A stretch of 64,000 bases of DNA from Prochilodus magdalenae (lineage: Eukaryota > Chordata > Actinopteri > Characiformes > Prochilodontidae), in contig JAMWET010004999.1 in assembly GCA_024036415.1 (NCBI GenBank), positions 289,001-353,000 on the forward strand, in the 5' to 3' direction. This document shows, piece by piece, positions 40,851 to 53,555 of the stretch. Under the pieces are notes generated by a model. It was not told the DNA's origin and searched no databases. It saw only the letters and a program-made list of their open reading frames with translations. Every line of letters begins with the position of its first letter. The first letter of the stretch is position 1. A program made the position numbers and the translations under genes.

Positions 40851-42917
40851 TCGAACAAGAAGGTGACGAGACTTCAGTTTCGTTTGTCAGACTGTTTTTC
40901 CAGTCTGGGTCAGTACAACACAGCACGGGCAGCAAGACTCTTCCTAGAATAGGAATTAATACCGACTGTCCCCGGCAAAGCTGCAGATGAGATGAAGAGG
41001 ATGTGCTGTAAAAACAGGCTGGCTAACACCGGCTAACCACAGAGCTTCTCCTTAGCATTTCCCGCCCTTCGGCTGTGTCTGTAGCATCCTCTAGAGTCCC
41101 GTTTGATACTCACTGAAGATTTAACCCTAAATAATTACACAAACAAACAAATACTTAACCTCTGTACATGTAGTAAAACGGTAATAATCCGACACAGAAC
41201 TAAATGCATCCTTAAGTAGCCGGCCACAAACCAGCTTCAATAAAAAGTCTCGGGTCCAAAACTCCTCTGGAGTCCGACTCCTACCTACGGCTCCTACTCA
41301 CTGTACTAAGTTTAGCCTTCTTCACCTAAATAATAGCTCTCAAGGTTCAGCACTGTGCAGGAGTTTTAAAGGGAAGCCTTACTGTTAAGACTTGTGCGTC
41401 TTAAACACATATGCAATGTTATATTGTACATCATAACATATAAACTAAATAAGAATGTTTTATTACGAAAAAGGCAAATAGGCAATTTCCTCTGTTAGTA
41501 GGCCACCACTGTCGCACTGTTATGATGTCATGCGGTTGCTGTAAAATCAATCGTAGACAACAACAACAACAATAATAATAAAAGCAGTGCTATTAAATTT
41601 AGCTGGCAGTGATAGCTACTTAACAAGTAATAACAAGTGTAAAAGTTATTTTTACTTATTTCACTAACTAGCTAAAACCACAAACCATGAATAGATGCAA
41701 CATTTTCACTATTAAAAACATTATTATCAACTGTTTTAGAAATCTTCTTCTTTGGTGACACATACTGTACGAAAGTCCATGATGCTATATGAAATGCAGT
41801 CCCTGCAGTTAGCTCTGTCTACACTTTAAATAACACGCTGCTGTGCGCCGAGTACTGAGCAGCTCAGCTCACCACTTTGTGCACGTATACAGGAGGACAG
41901 TAGGGTCTCTGTGCAGCCTGTTTGTTATTTACACATTTATCTCTTCTATTATAACACCAGCAAATACAGACTTTGGTAGTATTTTTCTTTCTTTTCTTTT
42001 AGTATCTTGTTTCTTTTTTTTGTTTGTTTCTAGGGAAAAAGAAACAAAAAGACAAATTATTTGCATGTCTGAACATACATGAACCAATAACATAAAACAA
42101 GACTTCAGCATTATTTTGTGCCATTTCAGTTAGTTTGGTTCATTCTTTATCCAAAAACATCATTTTCTTATTCCGTCTCTTCATAACCTAAAAAGTCATT
42201 TGTGGTATCACACATTATAGTTGTGTGACTGTAAAAATGTACTTGCTCTAGTGCAGGATAAGGAGTCAAAAAAACTGAAGGTGCGTTCCAGGCTTGCAGG
42301 TTTCTCATGACACTTAATACTCTAAGGCCTGATCAAAGGCTCCTTTGCTGCTCGTGTCAGTACTGCGATATCAAAGCACGCATGTGACATTTAGACACCA
42401 CACTTTTACAAAGAACGCGCACCCTTTCCTCACTGAGCCCAGGCTGTGATTCAGCCCCAGCACAAAGACGCACTTGTGTTAATTCAGGGCTTGTTAGCAG
42501 CCCTCGCTAATTGAAAGGATCATTAACACATTCTTAGCTGAGCTGCCTGCCCATGAACGGTGAGGATCTCAGATTTCCGTAGGTTGCTTTTGATCTCCCT
42601 TCTCTTTCAGTCATTCACTTAGAAGCAAAAGCGTGTCTGTGTGCATTTGTTCATGTGTGCACATTAGGACACCAGCATGAGTTTTCATACAGCAAAGTTC
42701 CAGAGAGGAAACAATCACCTGATGTAAGGATAGGGGAAAATGAAAATGCAGTTCGTTCTGCTGCATGTTATGTCAGTAGCTAATGGAATTACTATTACTG
42801 AACTAACTTTTATTATAGAAGGGAGATTGTTTTAGTCAAAAAATGAAAAAAAAAATTGAAATTTCAAATGTAACAATCCAAAAAATACTTTTTGTTTTTG
42901 TTTCCTGTATAGATACA

Positions 42918-43160
42918 TGCAGTTGTATCCAGATGTTTGGGCACCGCTTGTCAAATTAAAGGTATTGATGATTTTATTTATTTTTTTTTTATGTTTTTGT
43001 TTTTTGGTCCATTTTAATGCTTTTATTTACTGTGTATTTGCTGAATTGAACATATTACAAAAGTAATGGCACAGTTTATATTTTACTATGCTGTTTTAGT
43101 TTTCTGTACAGAATGTGTTAACTTACTTTAACTTAGAAAATCAACAAAACATGTCATGTA
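42918..43160 (+). repeat. possible Tc1-type terminal fragment
   Basis: gcagttgtatccagatgttt followed by gggcacc and a run of T resembles a fish Tc1 terminal repeat. It is weak and diverged. Confidence 0.3.
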
Positions 43161-44670
43161 AGGAGGTAAAGGGGAATTGCATCCTGTTGCATGTGACTCT
43201 AGCTCATTCACTCACATTACTGAATTTTATCTAATTTATTTAGTTGATTTTTTTAAAGAACAAAACAGAAAATAAAATCACGGTGTGGTAAAATGAAACA
43301 TTTTATGGTACACTGAATAAGAACCATAATTGTGTGATTGGATGCTGTGACTCTGTAATTCTGTAAGCCTATTTGCAATACAGTGCCAGCATGCAGTGAT
43401 AAATGAACATAAGCCTGTAGGAGCATGTCTTTCACTGCACTTCGCAGGCTGCTGTCCTCCTTGGATTGAGTGTGGTGGAAGCTTCACAGATGGTGCTGTG
43501 ATGAATAAAGAGGGGATCTGCACAGAAACAGATGCTCTACAGGAAGCCAGTGTGTTCTCCCCTGTAAACCCACCCTTACTGCATATGCATCATAATAGCA
43601 CTGCACTGAAGGAAAGCTCACCAAACGTGAGATATGACAGTTATTTTTTTCCATATGGGTCAAATCTAGTGGGCTTATGAAAAAATACAGTTGTAACAAA
43701 TACATTGTTTTACTTTTACTGAAGTAAAAGTGGCATTTCAGGTTCAGGATTTTGGCAAAGTCAATTCCAATCACTTATAATAAAACTTAAAAAATGATAA
43801 ATATATAAATTTTCAGCTATAAGTCAGAAAACAGGAACAGTTGTTAGTCTAGTTTCTTTGATACTAGAGAGTACATGTTTACTTGCAACATCAGCATCAT
43901 TTGCCCTTTTTTGTAGGTCATTGTAAGTTTAGTATTGTTGTTGTAGTATGTTTGTATGTTGCACTATTTAGCTTTGAATTTGCCACAATCTTAGAACTAA
44001 TTACTACTACTAATTATTGTGATGTGTATCTTGTCTTATATGTCTTATTCAATCATGATATTTTATTTTGTCCAGCCCTAATAGATAAACCTCCAAACCT
44101 CCAGCACTACACCACCACATATATTTATTATCTAATGAAAAATGATAGAAAGGAGACAAAAAGTTTGCAAGAGTGCAAAAAAAGGGACGCTCGCCAAAAC
44201 AGCACACAGAAGTTGTCTGCGTAGAGCAGGAGTTTCTGGTGTAATTCTAAGCAGTGATTGCACAGTACCACTCTTTCTTTCTCAATACTGCTACTGAAAC
44301 TTTGAGTATCAATATCGATATCAATTCCAATCCCATACCTCTTCTGTAAAACATGATTAAACTTTAAGTTGTGCTGGTTTTACCTTCTTAAAGTAGGTCT
44401 GCTACCCCAGAGGAAGAAATACACTGCTGACATCATCACATCACACGATGTGAATGTGAATGTGCATAAGTCAGTTTATAAAACAAAAGAGAATTTCTGT
44501 TCATATATGTGTGATGTAGTGTAATGAACCTCTTAACTGCTTGTTTACTGGAGCTCTGTAGTGATTCAGTGGTGCCCTGGGGGACTGTTAATAACATAAG
44601 CCTGTCTAAGCTAGCATACTCATGCGCAAGCAGATGTCTTCTACTATACACTCGCACACTTGCAGGAGTG

Positions 44671-44674
<4 letters not shown>

Positions 44675-44709
<35 letters not shown>

Positions 44710-44736
44710 ACATGCACACACACGCACACACGCACA

Positions 44737-44782
<46 letters not shown>

Positions 44783-44850
44783 CACACACACACAAACGCA
44801 CACACACACGCACACACACACATACACACAAACACACACACGCACACATC
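44675..44850. repeat. (CA)n microsatellite, 175 bp, with CG and AAA interruptions
   Basis: A long imperfect CA array with cgcaca and aaacaca interruptions. Several open frames over it on both strands encode only Cys-Val or Thr-His repeats and are not genes. Confidence 0.98.
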
Positions 44851-47621
44851 TATCTATTTACACTCCTCTCCTCAGTGAAGGCCAGTATTGTTACAGTAAC
44901 TGTTCTGTACCTGGGTTGGAAAATCAGTCCTTCAATTCTAAATAAGGCGTGCTGCTGATGGAATTTAACAAATCAGTGTAATGGCTTGTGCGTCATTAGA
45001 GAAATCTAGAACTAAACCGTGTTCTCGTACACAAACAACTGGGGTATTTACTTTAACCCCTCAAAAGCCCAGAATTATTACAGACTGAGTGTTATTATAT
45101 GGTAACTACAAGGACTACAATGTGAAGTGCCGTTTTATTCTTCTTTTATTCTTTTGAAGGGGTTAGTAACCGCGTTTGTTCAGATAGTACAGCAAGTTAA
45201 CACAACACACTATTAATAGTTTGGTCATCTAAAAAAGGCAGATATTTGAGTTCTGAAGTGATCAAGTGTGTATTTAAATACAATCCTGTAACTTTTTACT
45301 ACATTAGTGTGGCATGTATTCTAATGTAACATGGCATTATCAGCAGAGATACAGTCACTGTCCAGATAAACTCCGTTAAACAGTGTACCTAGAAGCCTAA
45401 GACTTCTGCACACTACTTACAGTATAGCATGTAAGTATGTAACACTAAACCTCAGTCTAAACTTTGCCATGACTGCTTTTCGAGTCCTTACATTATAGGC
45501 TACCACAAATTTCCCAGGTGTTCTGGAAAAATCAGGACACCATATACCTGAAAATGTTGGAAAACAAACACACAGTGAGGGGATATTCCTCTTACTCACT
45601 GGACCAGTGACCTCATATGCTATGACTCACACACCGTTAACAGCTGTTGGTCAGCCATCAGGGCAGCTTGCTGTGAATCTATTGACTAGTAAAGAGTCGC
45701 AGCTCTCCTCACTCACTGGCCTTCTCCTTGACAATGCTCTTTAACTACTAATGACACCTTTCTCTATTGTTTCCTGTGGAAGAGTAGATTGTCCTCCGGC
45801 CCTTCCCCCACCGGGTGTGAAAACTGCCCTCACCAACTGCTGCCTGCCATCAGCGGCGTGTGTGCTGGGCCTTTCAATGTGAACTGACTCACACACATGA
45901 CTTCTATCACTCATCTCAGACTGAACCACGCTGCAGTGGGTATTTTAAACTGACAGTTCTTTTCAGCCTTTGACAATAACTTGAGCATGTTTTGGACTCT
46001 TTCACCCCATGAATATTAACTGTGGGCCCACACTTCCCCACTTTCATAACCACATAATGCACAAAATAGTTATATAGCGGTTACCAGTTGCTAACTAATT
46101 TCCTGTATTTTGCTAGAAGGTCATTTTTCTGAGGGTCACATGACGATGGTGCTGGTTTTATATACCAAAATCTGTTGTATGTAAATGGGTTTCACTCCAA
46201 GCGGTTGAGGAACAAATGAATACACTGGATCTGGGCCCTTTAAACTGAATGGTTGAAGACGACATCTATAGTGTAAAGGGTTAAGTGAAACAGTGAAGTC
46301 AGAAAAAGCTAATGTTACCCACACCAAGTCAAAGTACACAGACACCAATTGGCCAAGCTTTAAGTCACCGCTGACCACATTAGTACGCTTGATCAGTCTG
46401 TGCTATTTAAGAAGGAGGAGTTTGGAGTCCTTTTACACCTTTCCTGCTTGTTCTGATCGTCTGAATGCAGGGCTTTGTTTTGTCGGAGAGGAGTGAGTGA
46501 GTAAGTCTTCAGATGGAGTCGATTCTCACAGTGCTCCGCTCCACATGGGGAGCAGCAAGCCTCAGCATGCTTATTCGCTCACTCACTCTCTCTCTCCCCC
46601 TCTCTCTCTTTCTAACTGGGTGGCCTAGAGAGCCACTGCTGCAGCTCAAAAAGCCTTCGGCAACAGCTGCAGCACAGTGACCCTCACCATGCTGCTACTA
46701 TGGTGAGCTTCACCCAGAGTGTGTACTACTTCCCTGTCCTGATTCTGCTATTTCATATCAGCACACGATGGCTGTAACGCTCATTCATAGCACCACTCCA
46801 ACAGGAGTTGCTGGCAGTGGCTAAAACTGAAAGCTGACATGCATGTGAAGTGGCTTACTGTTTCGCTGCTGTAGATGTTCTGTAGTGGGTGGGCGATGTA
46901 GCGATAGTATCACAATGCAGAATTTTTTTTATATCAGGAGCTAAATTATCTCAAAACTACTTGATATATGTTTATATTTTGAGATGATCAAATATGAAAG
47001 CATTATTTGATTCATTTCTACTCAACCTTTGACTTGTTTGAGTAATTTTATAAAGGTAAAACTAGCTCACTATGTAAGGCAGGCAGATGTTCTTGTTTCA
47101 AAACATATTTCATAAAAGGTTCACAATTATCTGCCAAATAAAACAAGTAATAAACATCTACAAATAAGATAAATAATCTCATAATATTGGTACAGCCATC
47201 TTGATGTGATAACTAGTAGATGTTTAAATAAATTTTCGAATATTTCACTTGCCAAGATATTATTGTTTGCTATGCACACTGATTTTTGTTTAACATAAAT
47301 GCAGTTTGGTGCTCAATAAGGATCCACACTATGATGCGAAAAACGTGTTTTGACTTATTACAGCAGCAATGAATCTTTTAATATTGCCCACCTTTAAGGT
47401 GGTAGGTGTTTTATGGGAAACCTAAAATAAGGAAGTAATAGGTATCTGTTTTGTGGTTTTCTCTACATACTTTATTTAAATACCACATATATTTACCTCA
47501 TATTTGAAAATACATGATATACAAATGTTTAGGCAGCCCTAGTCAAACTTCAACTTTTACTGAAGTGGGAATTTAGTACAAAAAGCATACTTCAGATTTT
47601 CTGAATGGAATATATGAGTGA

Positions 47622-47645
47622 TAATAATAATAATAATAATAATAA
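47622..47645. repeat. (AAT)n microsatellite
   Basis: About eight AAT units. Confidence 0.9.
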
Positions 47646-48059
47646 CAAAACCAAAAACGTTCCTCTTTAGAAACTGCTAAGTCACATTTTATATTTCAGT
47701 TTTTCCAGTATGTGTATATTGATGTGTTTTATCAGCCAGCTCAGAAAACCGAAGATTCCAAAGCTGAAGGGTGGACAAAACACCGTCATCAGAGTTTAGA
47801 CAGACGATTTGTATGCAGCAGACACAACAGCAGTGGCTTTGTAGGCTGAAGTACAGGGGGAAAAAATGACCATGCTGGGCAAGCCTGACTCGGGCCTAGG
47901 ATGACAGCCAACAAACATGTGCACATACGCGCACACGCACACTTACACACACACACACACACACTGCATGACTACTGCCTGAGCACATTTACTTCTCAGT
48001 CTTTTCACTTTTCCTACCTAACCACATTCTAAATCCTCTCTTTCTCTCTCAGTCTCTTC

Positions 48060-48085
48060 TCTTTCTTTCTTTCTTTCTTTCTTTC
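48060..48085. repeat. (TTTC)n microsatellite next to fam13a exon 1
   Basis: About six tttc units lie some 60 bases inside intron 1 from the exon 1 donor. Confidence 0.9.
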
Positions 48086-48143
48086 TCTAGCTCTCGTTCC
48101 CCTCCTTAGAAGGACTCCTGGGCCGGCATTCTTTTGTACTTAC

Positions 48144-48170
48144 ACAGATGGTGAGTGCTCCTGCCCCCAT
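48144..48170 (-). CDS. fam13a: fam13a coding exon 1 (start codon)
   Basis: This 27-nt coding segment reads ATG then eight codons, MGAGALTIC, followed by a strong donor (gtaagt) at 48143. Vertebrate FAM13A long isoforms begin with nearly the same peptide, and it joins in phase 0 to exon 2, giving MGAGALTIC-HNKAAV. The exon is too short to be found from open-frame length and was recognised by its peptide and donor. The 5' UTR lies upstream at higher coordinates, with a CCAAT box near 48460. Confidence 0.85.
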
Positions 48171-48374
48171 TCTTCTTCTTCTCCCAGGAAGAGTCTTTCT
48201 TAAAGAAAGAGTGATGAGTTTCTAAAACTCACCCTCTTCTTCCTCCTCACACAGCTCCCACAGACATTCCACAATAACAAAGACCACAGGGCAAGAAGAC
48301 TGGGATTAGTCCATCGCTCGTCCATGCCACATCCAGTGCGGAAGTCTCAGTAAGTCTGAAGTTAGTCTGAGGGA

Positions 48375-48470
48375 AGTGGAATCCCTCCGGTCAGCCTCCT
48401 TCACTCCAAACCTCTATACGGATTAGAGCCTCCTATTGAAATCTGAGCCCTGCACTGCGATTGGCCAGCT
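48375..48470 (-). promoter_or_regulatory. fam13a: candidate fam13a promoter with CCAAT box
   Basis: On the minus strand a CCAAT box (ggccaatcg; core at 48460-48464) lies about 290 bases upstream of the fam13a start codon. The stretch 48171-48400 is the likely 5' UTR. No convincing TATA box was seen. The transcription start cannot be fixed from sequence; roughly 48380-48400 is an inference from the usual CCAAT spacing. Confidence 0.35.
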
Positions 48471-49004
48471 GCTCAGGTCATGTGACCTCCAGGCTCAAAC
48501 TTTCAAAGGCATGGGGCCAAAAAGGCGAGGACTCATCAATGGTCTTTACTCACAGTGAAGAAGTGACGCCCTGAATTTACTTGATTCGTGAACTCAGCAT
48601 GAATAACATATATCACATCAATACAGCTGAATAAATCTAAAGACGTACTAAACTGTGGCATCTGCAAAGATAAACTTTTATCAGGTTTGTTATGTGTTTA
48701 CATGGATGTGCTTTACAGTCATATGCTAAAGCTTTGGTTTAATCATCTGAGGGGGAATAAGTAACAAGGTAACCTTTTCTTCATGTTTTTATTTATTTGC
48801 TTAATTGAACACATTCTAAAACATAAAACACAACTTAATAACTTTCAATTATCCTACTGATATTCTATCAGTATACATATTTATATCCTATTATGTTTAA
48901 TCAAATAAACAGTGGTTGTACATTAAGACATGTCATGTGATCGGGGTGCTCAAACTGTATATCAGCACTGTCCTAAGAAAAACTTATAAATCCATTTTTG
49001 TATA

Positions 49005-49175
49005 TTTGTACTTTTATGTCTCATTTCAGAATTATCTTTTACAACATGTGAAAATTTCATGATGAATGGAACAACAGAAATGACCCAAAAGTCTGGCTCC
49101 ATTGATTTGCATTAAAGCTACTAGGTTTCTGGCCTCTGCTGTAAAGCTGACATTTTGGAGATATGTACATATTTA
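49005..49175 (+). repeat. dispersed repeat, copy of the 40055 family
   Basis: See the 40055-40255 copy. The order of shared blocks is the same and only small gaps separate the two. Confidence 0.65.
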
Positions 49176-49194
49176 GACATTATAGGTATTATTA

Positions 49195-49376
49195 TAGACG
49201 TATATTATCTCTACATTGATTACATACAGTATATGTAGTTTCCATGTATTTAAGTGTATATTTAATTGCTAAAATTATAGATGTATACGTATGTATATAT
49301 TTAAATACAGTGGTGGACAGTAACTTTTTGTGGACAGTGTAATTTTCTGTGTATCTGTATCATTTTTATATATTAA
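49195..49376 (+). repeat. long inverted repeat, left arm
   Basis: This 182-base arm starts tagacgtatattatctctac and ends tttttatatattaa. It matches the reverse complement of 50722-50929 almost base for base, apart from a roughly 28-base insertion in the right arm. It contains acagtggtggacagtaact, a text I know from a widespread fish MITE. Confidence 0.92.
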
Positions 49377-49689
49377 GTACTTGTATTTACTCCATTAAGT
49401 CCACTACACTGTGTGTGTGTGTGTGTGCGTGTGTGTGTATACAAACAAGTGGAGTGGTGGAGAGGTGAAGCCACCGCGATGCCTTTAACGGGCATTAGCA
49501 AGGGCACTTTAAAGACACACTGTCCAGCGTGGAATGTCTGTGTGTGTCTTAGGATCTCTTTGTCCCTGATTCAAGATGAATTCCCAGAATATCTGTTTGC
49601 TCCTTACACTGCACGGGCCTGTATGTTGGCATGCTCTTCAGCTTTTACTGTCATATGCACCCACCACCCACTTCATCAGGGACTCTTCC

Positions 49690-50060
49690 TTGTATCTACA
49701 CTCCATGTCTATTTTATCACCAGATAGGAGCACTTCAATTCCACCCTGATAGACTGTAGTCCATGCAGACATTGTTCCCCTCTTTCACCCTGTTCTTCAC
49801 TAGGTAAACACAAAGCAGGTATTATTCTCAACACTGGAGTGATCCTGAAGTGGTGGTCGTGTGTTAGTGTATGTTGTGCTGGTGTGAGTGGATCAGACAC
49901 AGCAGTGCTGCTGGAGTGTTAAAACACTGTGTCCACTCACTGTCCACTCGGCCCACATTCAGGCCTGTGCAGTTTAAGGGGCATACTGATATGTTGGGAA
50001 ATCGTCTTGCATCAGGGACAAAGAGAACTTGTCCTGAATGTTCCATAGCAGCCTAGTAAA
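49690..50060 (+). repeat. dispersed repeat of otophysan type
   Basis: Blocks tagactgtagtccatgcaga, accctgttcttcact, gtgttagtgtatgttgtgct, ggtgtgagtggatcagacac and agcagtgctgctggagtgtt match in order a short repeat common in catfish and characin genomes (recall). It lies inside the spacer of the long inverted repeat. Confidence 0.6.
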
Positions 50061-50721
50061 CAGATTTGCCTGTACTGTTTCTGGAGGAGCCGTGGGACTG
50101 TCACATTCTGATGAAAGCAGCTTTTGGATTCCCATTATTGATAAATAGAACAAAAGGCCCTAATTTGGACGCAATGTTTTAAACGGGGGGCCGCAGTCAT
50201 TCAGGGTCTGTAACCACAAACAAGTCTCATTCAGGAGTTTATGTAACACAGCTCGATTATGAAGAACGCTGGCAGCTTACGCAACTCCACAGAGCCCCAT
50301 GAGACTGAGCGGCTCTGACACTCGTTTTCATCTATGCTTATTCCTCAACGTCAAGTCTGATATCACTGCTGTCACGAACAAACCTTCCATCACCATTGCT
50401 GACAGTTTCAGCTTTTTCTCTTCTGCATATATTGTAGGATGACTGAATTGGAACAGTTCTAAAAGTGTGTTGTGCTGTCACAGTTCAGCCGAGGCAGGGG
50501 ACATCATCTTATGCAAACACGATGACAAGCAAATGCATAACTGACTACAATAATGGTAATATTTTTTCCAACATTGCAGTTAAAAAACATAAAATCATAA
50601 AACATCTCTTTAAAAAGTTCAACCCAACAAATGACCTAAAATGGTTACAAGCTATTGAATAAAACTTATTAATAGCTTGTAACCTCAATATATATGGCTT
50701 GTAACCATATATAATATATAT

Positions 50722-50929
50722 TTAATATATAAAAATGATACAGATACACAGAAAATTACATTTATAAAGTTACTGTCCACCACTGTATTTAAATATATAC
50801 ATACGTATACATCTATATATTGTAGCAGTGGAGAGGAACAGCCACCATGACCATACAATTAAACATGCACTTAAATATATGGAAACTACATATACTGTAT
50901 GTAATCAATGTAGAGATAATATACGTCTA
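50722..50929 (-). repeat. long inverted repeat, right arm
   Basis: Reverse complement of 49195-49376, with an extra segment (gtagcagtggagaggaacag and on, 50822-50855) absent from the left arm. The high identity suggests a recent origin or ongoing homogenisation. Confidence 0.92.
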
Positions 50930-51539
50930 AAATATTTAAAAAATTACTTTTAAGTTCAAAGTTTTCTTAGGGTAAATAAACCTAATTCATCTGCTGTAAC
51001 AAATGAAAGTATTTTTTTTGATTGGGCAAACAAGCCGGTTTTTAGAGTGATCTTTAGTTATGTATTATGCACATTTCATTTCACAGAGCTGTCAACACAG
51101 AAGCAAATAGAGAAAGCAATGTCACCGCATATAACAAACGCCAAGCTGTTTCAGTTCAGGGTCTTGAAATGATGACAAGTAGCATATTTTCTCCATCACA
51201 TAAACCCAATAACTACCTAATAGAAACCTGGATCAGAAATCCTGTCATGCTTAAATGTGAATTCCACCATTTGCTTTCTAAATGTCGGCAGAATAAAATT
51301 GTTCAGGTGCTGCAAACACAAAGTCATTCAGAGCAGTTTACTATAAAACACTTCATTGTAATAAAACAGAATCGGAAGTGTTCACAGAGGTGGTGCTTGT
51401 AAATGATTACAGCTTCAATGGTTGTTGAAGTAACCTCACAGTTCACAGGTACCTGACACTAGTTTCACTGACCTGTGTTTTTTGAGGCAATGAAAATCGG
51501 TATTTAAATCCAGAAATTAAGATCAGTAAACAAGGTCAG

Positions 51540-51687
51540 ATGTCCATTATACAAAAACTGTATGCATGTATGTTTATCTCAGTTCCTTCCCATAACTGGG
51601 AGGAAGACTTCAGCTCTTCAAGGTCCTCATAAATGGTGCAGTCCATGGAGGGTCGGACAGAATCCCACAAGTAGTTGAGTTCCCTGC
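51540..51687 (-). other. unassigned exon-like segment (possible terminal coding exon)
   Basis: After a plausible acceptor (ttgtctacgcag) the minus strand stays open for about 48 codons to a TGA at about 51538-51540. The frame includes ELNYLWDSVRPS, CTIYEDLEELKSS and a Ser/Trp-rich end. CTIYEDL resembles a T-x-Y-x-x-L tyrosine signalling motif. I do not recognise the protein, no partner exon was found, and an open frame this long can arise by chance. Confidence 0.2.
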
Positions 51688-52139
51688 GTAGACAAACAAG
51701 CCTGGTTCAATCTCCTAGGCACCACATGCTTCAGTCTGCCTGTAAAATACCACAGCCAGTTGAATTAAGAAATACTAACGGCATGCATACATTCATTATT
51801 ATGGACATTATGTATTTTACTGCTACTGCAGTCTCCTGCTATCCTCCTGAATGTATACAGTATTCCGTATTTGCCCATAGTATGTCCATAGTTACAGAGA
51901 AGGTATATACATAAATACTTTATACATGTTTAATATAATTGAATATATATATTATAAGTATAATCTAATATAAGTAAATATAAAAAAATAATTTCTATAC
52001 ATTTCTAATTAGGTTGCATAATTTTTAGTTTGGAAACAAAATCTGTTTTGTAAAACAAGGCAAGTCAAATGTCGAGAGGCACAACCAAAAATAAAGGACT
52101 TTTATTTTGACATGCATTTATAAAGGAGGGGGCAGGGTA

Positions 52140-52766
52140 CGGGTGGTATGGCCATGGAATTAAAAAAAGAGTAATTATTACAATAATGTTTATTTATAAG
52201 TAATAAAATGGATGTAGAAATATAAGTTCCAGGACAAAGGTTTCTATGGGTGTCTAAGAATTAGAACGTAGTCTGAAAAGTCAGGTGGTACAACCTCAAA
52301 TAGTGCAGGCCAGGACTGCTGTAAAGAAAAAATAGGTAATCAAAAGCTTTGATAACACTAATTATATTTAGGATATAAAATACACATAGATAGAAATACA
52401 GGTATGTTTTAATCAAATATGGTTTCGTTAGGGGTCGTCCAGGAATCAGTATCAGGACAGGCAGGGGTCAGAACACAGGCAGGCATCATCAGAGACATAC
52501 TCATATAAACAAACACCAAACAAAGCAGGAGTCAAAACCCAGGAAAACCAACACAGACACAGGATACCAGGATCAGGAACACAAAGCAAAACAGCTTAGA
52601 ACCACGGAGAAAAGAGAAACACAGAGGCTTGGCCAACAGGCAGAGTCAAAAATGGAATACAAATGGGAGTCCTAATGAGTTCTAGAGTGGGAGGAGCCAG
52701 GCTGGAGCAGGAAAAGAAGCCATGTGCAGTAACGCACAGGCATCAGAGGGGGCGGTATGTGACAAT
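52140..52766 (-). repeat. LTR-like dispersed repeat
   Basis: A purine-rich stretch with many aacacag and caaagcag repeats ends in gtatgtgaca. It resembles, in style and terminal gtgaca, the element at 59694-60038 read in reverse. No coding frame was found. The left border is uncertain. Confidence 0.35.
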
Positions 52767-53555
52767 ATGCAGATATAAAAATGTACATCATGTGCTTTTT
52801 TCCTTATTTGACATTGCCCCATATACGACCGGTAATAAGATATCTGGCAGTTAGCCACCTAACAAAATAACCATTTCAAAACAGCTTGCCCCCAAAAATC
52901 TATATTGCAGTTTTCCAAATCTCTTTCTAACTCAATATACATGATCAGATGGAATTTTTCATGGTCTTAAACAAGGAACTATCACTCTACAGACTTACAT
53001 ACAATGTGAGTTGGGATATGTACAGCAGATGTAGTGACGGCTGCATTTTGGGCAGAGCTGGGAGTGTAATTATAAACCCTGAGTTATTTGGAGAACAGAT
53101 TATTAATTAAACCGAAGCTTGCATGCTAGTATGTAATGTGCTGATGAAGCCAGGTGGCATTCGATGGCTTACAAGCTGTGTGTCATTTCGGCTCAGAGCA
53201 ACAGATGCAGTCTCACATCATTACTCACCATCAAACTGTCACAGTAACTGAAAACTAGAGGCATACAAATGGACCAGATTGCTGCACTGGCTGTTAGATC
53301 GTGATGATGGAGAAGTCATTTATATGAACTCTGAATTGGCTGTTGTAGTGTACTTAAGCGAGATGAAGCTTACTGTGCTGGAAGTGTGGCATGATGCTTA
53401 TGAAAGCACAACTACTGCTTGTTCTTCATGGACATCTATTTATCATTAGCCACGTTGACATTTTTGGGACCCCTGAACTTCTTTAAGGATATGCTATTTT
53501 GAACATGCTGAGTCAGCGGTTTTCTGCTGCGTCATTTCTGAGGACATTCTCTGAC

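Larger units (their letters stand above)
39379..48143. other. fam13a intron 1 (8.8 kb)
   Basis: Contains one copy of a dispersed repeat (40055-40255), a MITE-like foldback (40676-40850), a fragment like a Tc1 end (42918-43160), a large CA microsatellite (44675-44850), (AAT)n (47622-47645) and (TTTC)n (48060-48085). Stretch 46400-46760 is less AT-rich and more CT-rich than its surroundings. I found no exon, although long first introns often hold enhancers. Confidence 0.5.
48471..53555. other. intergenic region between fam13a and the ovochymase-like gene
   Basis: Contains a dispersed repeat (49005-49175), a long inverted repeat (49195-50929) enclosing another dispersed repeat, one exon-like segment (51540-51687) and an LTR-like repeat (52140-52766). 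No complete gene is visible. Confidence 0.55.

Noticed and set aside
44436..44945. Several frames of Cys-Val or Thr-His repeats
   Set aside because: Artefacts of the CA microsatellite.
45417..45599. Possible alternative fam13a exon with acceptor near 45555 and gtaagg donor
   Set aside because: Splice signals are present but the peptide is not like FAM13A and there is no other support.
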